The notes under the pieces are model-generated. The model worked only from the letters and a program-made list of their open reading frames with translations, did no database searches and was not told the origin of the DNA. A DNA stretch of 20,223 bases, taken from Alkalibacillus silvisoli. Lineage in GTDB: Bacteria > Bacillota > Bacilli > Bacillales > Alkalibacillaceae. The translations under genes and the position numbers were made by a program. Positions 16,308 to 20,223 of the stretch are shown here, piece after piece. How positions within the stretch are numbered: position 1 is the stretch's first letter; every line of letters starts with the position of its first letter. The stretch covers positions 1 to 20,223 of the forward strand of contig NZ_BAAACZ010000025.1 in the NCBI RefSeq assembly GCF_039521975.1, given 5' to 3'.

Positions 16308-16943
16308 TTAATCTATAAGGTCTATATTCATACTTTCAATTAAGAATTTCTCCTCATTATCTATCTTTGAAATAATAGCATTAACATTTTCAGTTACTGA
16401 GTTTTCCTCACCAGTTTCAATGAAATTAACTGTTGTTGTCATTGTAGCACTATACTCATATCTATTGCTTGATATTTGTTTAACAGATTCATCTTCAAAA
16501 TCCATAGATAAATTTTCATATGTGTTTAAATTCAGACAGCAATCTTTTAAGTCATCAATGATTCCATCAAAATCATGATAACTATCAACTACGGCTTGTT
16601 CAAATTCTTCTTCATTATGTGCTAAATACATTTCATAGTGTCTAATAAGCAATGACCGTGCTGTATCTATCATTTCATCCTCTGATAGTTCTTCATCACC
16701 AATTACTTCATCAACAGCATCTTGATATTCATCTACGGCATTGCGTTCTTCATCTTCATCCTCTTCTTCAATAATTTCTTCATTTTCGTCTTCTTTCTCT
16801 TCTTCAGCTACAGTTTCTTCAGTATTTGTTACGTCATCCTCTTCTTGGGTCGAATCATTACTGTTCCCAAAAATCATAAAACTACTAATTCCTAGTATAG
16901 TCACAATTAGAATTATAAGGGAAAGTGTTATTTTTTTATTCAT
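16308..16943 (-). CDS. Membrane-anchored acidic paralogue 1 (unknown function)
   Basis: 211 aa. I do not recognise the family. An N-terminal transmembrane/signal-anchor helix (~5-25) is followed by a Glu/Asp-rich linker (~28-85) and a ~125-residue C-terminal domain. That domain contains EMYLAHNEEEFEQ, a paired Cys (DCCLN) and a final FLIESMNIDLID, with alternating pattern suggesting beta structure. No lipobox Cys, so it is probably an anchored or exported protein rather than a lipoprotein. It is last of three tandem copies on this strand, 40 bases after copy 2, with its own GGAGGG site. Its C-terminal domain is nearly identical to copy 2, while its first ~45 residues differ and the linker is longer by a VTNTEETVA-type insert. 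Confidence 0.75.
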   Translation of the reverse strand: MNKKITLSLIILIVTILGISSFMIFGNSNDSTQEEDDVTNTEETVAEEEKEDENEEIIEEEDEDEERNAVDEYQDAVDEVIGDEELSEDEMIDTARSLLIRHYEMYLAHNEEEFEQAVVDSYHDFDGIIDDLKDCCLNLNTYENLSMDFEDESVKQISSNRYEYSATMTTTVNFIETGEENSVTENVNAIISKIDNEEKFLIESMNIDLID

Positions 16944-16983
16944 TTTAATCCCTCCAAAAACGTGTATGATAACTCATAAAGCC

Positions 16984-17577
16984 TTAATCTATACGCTCTA
17001 TGTTCATGCTTTCAATTAAAAACTTTTCTTCATCATCTAGTGTTGAAATAATAGCACTAACATTTTCAGTGACTTCGCTTTCTTCACCAGTTTCGATAAA
17101 ATTAAGTGTGGATGTCATTGTGGTACTATATTCATATCTATTACTTGATATTTGTTTAACAGATTCGTCTTCAAAATCCATAGATAAATTTTCATATGTG
17201 TTTAAATTCAGACAGCAATCTTTTAAGTCATCAATGACTCCATCAAAATCATGATAACTATCAGCTATAGCTTGTTCAAATTCTTCTTCATTATGTGCTA
17301 AATACATTTCATAGGTTCTAGTAAGCAAAGACTGTGCTGTATCTATCATTTCATCCTCTGATAGTTCTTCATCACCAATTGCTTCATCAACAGCATCTTG
17401 ATACTCATCTACGGCATTGCGTTCTTCATCTTCATCCTCTTCTTCAATAATTTCTTCATTCTCGTCTTCTTTCTCTTCTTCATTTGCAGTATCACTATTT
17501 CCAAAAACAATAAATCCAGTAACACTTAGTGAAACAACAATTAGTATACTCAAAATTAATAATAACTTTTTATTCAT
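16984..17577 (-). CDS. Membrane-anchored acidic paralogue 2, apparent recombinant
   Basis: 197 aa with the same plan as copies 1 and 3: transmembrane helix (~4-24), Glu/Asp linker, then the conserved domain with DCCLN. Function unknown. Its first ~45 residues (VTGFIVFGNSDTANEE) match copy 3 almost exactly at DNA level, including the ribosome-binding region. From about DEELSED to the end it matches copy 1 (DSYHDFDG, DFEDESVKQISSNRYEYS, FLIESMNI). This mosaic points to unequal crossing-over or gene conversion between copies. ATG 17577 has GGAGG 8 bases before it. The gap to copy 3 is 66 bases with no clear terminator. Confidence 0.78.
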   Translation of the reverse strand: MNKKLLLILSILIVVSLSVTGFIVFGNSDTANEEEKEDENEEIIEEEDEDEERNAVDEYQDAVDEAIGDEELSEDEMIDTAQSLLTRTYEMYLAHNEEEFEQAIADSYHDFDGVIDDLKDCCLNLNTYENLSMDFEDESVKQISSNRYEYSTTMTSTLNFIETGEESEVTENVSAIISTLDDEEKFLIESMNIERID

Positions 17578-17590
17578 TTTAATAACCTCC
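17394..17590. repeat. ~197-bp direct repeat shared by paralogue genes 2 and 3
   Basis: 17394-17590 and 18054-18250 are nearly identical over the linker, transmembrane segment, start and ribosome-binding region. The few differences include TTTCTC versus TTTATC in the linker and the ATG to ATT start change. The linker part also recurs in paralogue gene 1 around 16735-16805. Confidence 0.85.
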
Positions 17591-17643
17591 TATTTTTTCG
17601 ATTTAGTAAAGCTTTATTACATAATTGTAAAATATAAATACAC

Positions 17644-18237
17644 TTAATCAAGCCTTTCACCATACATATTATCAAATAGGAACTCATCATCCTTATCTTT
17701 TTTTGAAATAACAGATGTAAAATTTTCCGTGATTTCATACTGCTCACCAGTTTCAATATCATCAATAGTCCAAATTATTGTTGCTGTATATTCGAATCTA
17801 TTGACACCAGTCTGGAAAACAGTTTCATCAGTGAATTCAATATCTAAGTTTTCATATGTTTCGGGTTCGTAACAACAGTTGAATAAATCATCTAATACAT
17901 CCTCTGGATAACGATAGCTATCTACTAATGCTTGTTCGAACTCTTCTTCATTACTCGCTAAATATAATTCGTGATGTCTTCCTAAAAGAGATTGTCCTGT
18001 GTTAATCATTTCATCCTCTGATAGTTCTTCATCACCAATTACTTCATCAACAGCATCTTGATACTCATCTACGGCATTGCGTTCTTCATCTTCATCCTCT
18101 TCTTCAATAATTTCTTCATTCTCGTCTTCTTTATCTTCTTCATTTGCAGTATCACTATTTCCAAAAACAATAAATCCAGTAACACTTAGTGAAATAACAA
18201 TTAATGCACTCAAAATTATTAATAAGTTTTTATTAAT
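17644..18237 (-). CDS. Membrane-anchored acidic paralogue 3, with an ATT start
   Basis: 197 aa if started at ATT 18237, the same length as copy 2. Alignment with copy 2 puts ATT exactly where copy 2 has ATG, at the same 8-base distance from an identical GGAGGTTATTAAA. The first downstream alternative, TTG 18213, lacks a ribosome-binding site and would remove 8 residues before the membrane helix. ATT is a rare but real initiation codon (infC). Either the gene starts weakly at ATT or it has just lost its start. The C-terminal domain is the most divergent of the three (LYLASNEEEFEQ, NCCYEPETYENL, FLFDNMYGERLD) but keeps the Cys pair. It is first in the operon and divergent from the hydrolase-SARP regulator gene. 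Confidence 0.68.
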   Translation of the reverse strand: MNKNLLIILSALIVISLSVTGFIVFGNSDTANEEDKEDENEEIIEEEDEDEERNAVDEYQDAVDEVIGDEELSEDEMINTGQSLLGRHHELYLASNEEEFEQALVDSYRYPEDVLDDLFNCCYEPETYENLDIEFTDETVFQTGVNRFEYTATIIWTIDDIETGEQYEITENFTSVISKKDKDDEFLFDNMYGERLD

Positions 18238-18280
18238 TTTAATAACCTCCTATTATTTTTGTTTTTTATACAATATTTTT

Positions 18281-18360
18281 CTCGAGTGACTTGAGAAGGT
18301 GTTTGGAAAAAGAGATGGCACACATTTACCATAATACGACAAAAATCTTACAAAAATCTT
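18281..18360. promoter_or_regulatory. Divergent regulatory region with direct and inverted repeats
   Basis: Three elements occupy the 256-bp gap (18238-18493) between the divergent paralogue operon and the hydrolase-SARP gene. They are an imperfect palindrome CTCGAGTGACTTGAG (18281-18295), a perfect tandem 11-mer ACAAAAATCTT (18339-18349 and 18350-18360), and an inverted pair TACCATAA/TTATGGTA (18327-18334, 18376-18383) flanking the 11-mers. A candidate -10 TATAGT at 18391-18396 has only a poor -35 (TTAGGG at 18368), which would suit activator dependence. SARP regulators typically bind direct repeats with 11-bp periodicity. Confidence 0.5.
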
Positions 18361-18493
18361 ACACAATTTAGGGTTTTATGGTACTTTAGTTATAGTGAGG
18401 ACTAATAAGTGTATTTGTTTCTACTTAGAAAAAAATGAAATAAATTTGGTAAGTCTTTTAATGTTAATTTATGGTTTTGAAAGAGGTTTTATT

Positions 18494-20038
18494 ATGTTAG
18501 CAACTTTGAGATTAAATGATGTGATTATCAATTATGAATTTATTGAGAGTTATAAAGAAAATGCAGAAACGCTTCTTCTGGCACATGGTAACGGGTTTGA
18601 TTTAACAATTTGGGATGAATCAGTTGAATTGCTGCGTAAGAACTTTCATATCCTTAGGTATGATTTCCGAGGTCAAGGAAGTAGTATAAGACTTAGAGAT
18701 GAACAATTTACTTGGTATGAATTAATTTCAGACTTAGAATCATTGTTGTCTTATTTGTCGCTTGAAAATGTTCATTTAGTGGGGTATTCACTGGGGGGCA
18801 ATTTTGCAATAGAACTAGCAAAACACCAAAAGCCATATCTAAAGTCTATGACACTTATTTCTACACCAATTTACGCACCAAAACCTATTACAGATAATGA
18901 AATTAATCGTAGAAACCTTTGGACTGATGACGAGTTTAGAAAAAATATTAAGGATTTAGTTGTTAATCTTTGTTACCCAGTTGAGGAACAGAAAACTGAA
19001 AGAATACTTAAAATGTATAATAAAGTGGATTATCAAACTTATTTAACTTATTTTAACTTGTGTGCTGAAAGTATTGTTGGGTATAATTTTGAAGAATTTA
19101 AGAGTTTAGATATACCAACATTATTTCTGGCAGGAGAATTTGACCCATTGTATCCACCAAGACTGCAGGTAATGTATTACCATTATTTTGAGAATAGTAG
19201 ATTCTTTATAGTACCACAGGCATCTAATACCCTTATGGTAGACCAACCTAAACAGTTTGTTGAATATTTGACTTTATTTGTTAATTCGCTTGAAAACAGT
19301 GTGGAAACTAATCATTACAACTATAGTAAATTGTTGCATGAAGAATTAGATGTAATATTTAAAAATCAGCTTCAATCAATAGATAAACCTATTAAGTTAA
19401 AACTAATTGGTGATTTTGAATTAATTATGAACGGGAACAAAGTTGAAGGAAAATGGAACCAACGAAAATCGATGGAAGTTATAACATATATTATTTGTAA
19501 TAAGAAAGTAAAGAGAGAAGAGTTGATTGAGTTGTTTTGGCCAAACGATTTGCAAAAAGGTCGAAACCAATTAAGTGTAACCCTTAATCATATAAAAAAA
19601 ATGATAGAAGCATCGACGAAAAAATCTATAAAAGACTTTTTCTTGATAGACCGTGATAACATTGCACTTATTGATGAACCTAGTGTTGATATACTCCGAC
19701 TTCAAGAGTCAATAGAATATTTAAAAACTGAAAACAACTTAGAAAAAAAGTTAAGTCAATCATTAAAGCTATTTCAAGATTTGCCTGAAAGTATAAACGG
19801 CTTCATCTATGAGGATTGGTTTGTTAGAAAGGTAGGAGAAATAGAAAACCAAATTCTTGATATCTGTGAAGAACTGTTGAATCAAGTGAGTGATAATAAA
19901 CATCGATTAGAACTGCTCAAAATAATTGTTAAACATCATTCAACAGAAGAGGAGTATTATGAAGAATTGTTTAAGCATTTAAATAAGCTGCAGGGGAGAG
20001 AATACCTTTATTATAAAAAGAAGTATAACTTCAAGTAG
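18494..20038 (+). CDS. Alpha/beta-hydrolase-fold sensor fused to a SARP/BTAD-type regulator
   Basis: 514 aa, cytoplasmic. Residues 1-~265 form an alpha/beta-hydrolase domain with HGNG (31-34), the nucleophile elbow GYSLGG with S99, and the acid D217 in GEFDPLYPP. Where the catalytic His is expected, before the final helix, the sequence is ASNTLMVDQP, with Asn245, so the triad looks broken. Residues ~300-395 form an OmpR-like winged helix of SARP type (KLIGDFELIMNG, ELIELFWPNDLQKGRNQLSV, TLNHIKKMI), followed by a short helical BTAD-like part to the end. The design suggests a ligand-sensing regulator. ATG 18494 has AGAGG seven bases upstream; the in-frame GTG 18395 lacks one. It is divergent from the three paralogue genes, its likely targets. 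Confidence 0.8.
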   Translation: MLATLRLNDVIINYEFIESYKENAETLLLAHGNGFDLTIWDESVELLRKNFHILRYDFRGQGSSIRLRDEQFTWYELISDLESLLSYLSLENVHLVGYSLGGNFAIELAKHQKPYLKSMTLISTPIYAPKPITDNEINRRNLWTDDEFRKNIKDLVVNLCYPVEEQKTERILKMYNKVDYQTYLTYFNLCAESIVGYNFEEFKSLDIPTLFLAGEFDPLYPPRLQVMYYHYFENSRFFIVPQASNTLMVDQPKQFVEYLTLFVNSLENSVETNHYNYSKLLHEELDVIFKNQLQSIDKPIKLKLIGDFELIMNGNKVEGKWNQRKSMEVITYIICNKKVKREELIELFWPNDLQKGRNQLSVTLNHIKKMIEASTKKSIKDFFLIDRDNIALIDEPSVDILRLQESIEYLKTENNLEKKLSQSLKLFQDLPESINGFIYEDWFVRKVGEIENQILDICEELLNQVSDNKHRLELLKIIVKHHSTEEEYYEELFKHLNKLQGREYLYYKKKYNFK

Positions 20039-20162
20039 CTTAAAATTTTATTTATTATGGATTTAAATTCGGTATGAGCAGGCTTTATAAGTTTTCAGAG
20101 TGTTTAGTGCAGTTGATATGAATATTTTTTAGTTCAGCTATAAAATTTAATTTAGTTGTATT

Positions 20163-20208
20163 TCGCAACCCAAAATTGACCCAAATCGCAACTTAATTTT
20201 GACCCAAA
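20163..20208. mobile_element. Possible terminal repeats of an IS21-like element
   Basis: Two adjacent 23-bp units, 20163-20185 and 20186-20208, agree at 19 of 23 positions. Both start TCGCAAC and end TTGACCCAAA or a near match. On the minus strand they read TTTGGGTCAA...GTTGCGA, like the multiple end repeats of IS21-family elements. The element itself would lie beyond the window; no transposase is visible. The rest of 20039-20223 shows nothing else. Confidence 0.4.
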
Positions 20209-20223
20209 GTTTGATCACTTTGT

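Noticed and set aside
16741..17019. Serine-rich ORFs on the plus strand opposite the acidic paralogues (also near 17417 and 18077)
   Set aside because: They are the complement of the Glu/Asp-rich linker codons (GAA/GAT read as TTC/ATC/TCT); no ribosome-binding sites.
18326..18384. TTACCATAA and inverted TTATGGTA as a further rlmH-type att site
   Set aside because: Only 8-9 bases match att site 2, with no Glu-Pro codons before it. A match this short is expected by chance in 20 kb of AT-rich DNA.
18395..18493. N-terminal extension of the hydrolase-SARP gene from GTG 18395
   Set aside because: No ribosome-binding site; it overlaps the likely promoter -10, and the hydrolase domain begins right after ATG 18494.

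Overview
The window is AT-rich Bacillota DNA, most likely from a Bacillaceae genus. The gene order walR-walK-walH-walI-walJ-htrA followed by rlmH is the one found just left of oriC in Bacillus. The very acidic proteins (walH, walI, the M23 peptidase and a downstream paralogue family) suggest a halophilic or alkaliphilic lifestyle. That point is inference.

Bases 1-2300 hold about two and a third copies of a ~145 bp tandem repeat, each carrying the first 12 bases of a tRNA-Phe gene. The intact tRNA-Phe follows, then a LysM/G5/M23 cell-wall peptidase with a consensus WalR box upstream. Bases 2448-9240 are the essential WalRK operon: response regulator, sensor kinase, the membrane regulators WalH and WalI, the metallo-beta-lactamase-fold protein WalJ and an HtrA-type protease. 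One strong terminator ends it. Bases 9243-9868 form a gene-free gap with a cluster of DnaA boxes just upstream of rlmH (yydA), a position where B. subtilis also has a DnaA-box cluster.

The accessory region begins exactly at the 3' end of rlmH. The last codons of rlmH (EPYHK-stop) reappear at 12752-12769 with only synonymous changes, and again at 14924-14941 with a single base change. These repeats bound two ~2.2-2.4 kb segments. The first holds an autoregulated TetR repressor and a membrane-anchored class-C-type serine hydrolase. The second holds an arginine T-box riboswitch and argS. This is the architecture of SCC elements, which insert at the 3' end of rlmH (orfX) in staphylococci, but no ccr recombinase gene is in the window.

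Beyond the third repeat lie a small PD-(D/E)XK nuclease-like gene, a 600 bp intergenic stretch full of inverted and direct repeats, and three tandem minus-strand genes for membrane-anchored acidic paralogues. The middle paralogue looks like a recombinant of the outer two, and the first-transcribed one has ATT where ATG is expected. Divergent from them is a fusion of an alpha/beta-hydrolase domain (catalytic His apparently lost) to a SARP/BTAD-type DNA-binding domain. Its upstream region holds an 11-bp tandem direct repeat, the periodicity typical of SARP sites. The regulator plus paralogue triplet is the best candidate for an undescribed system. The window ends in what looks like the terminal repeats of an IS21-like element.
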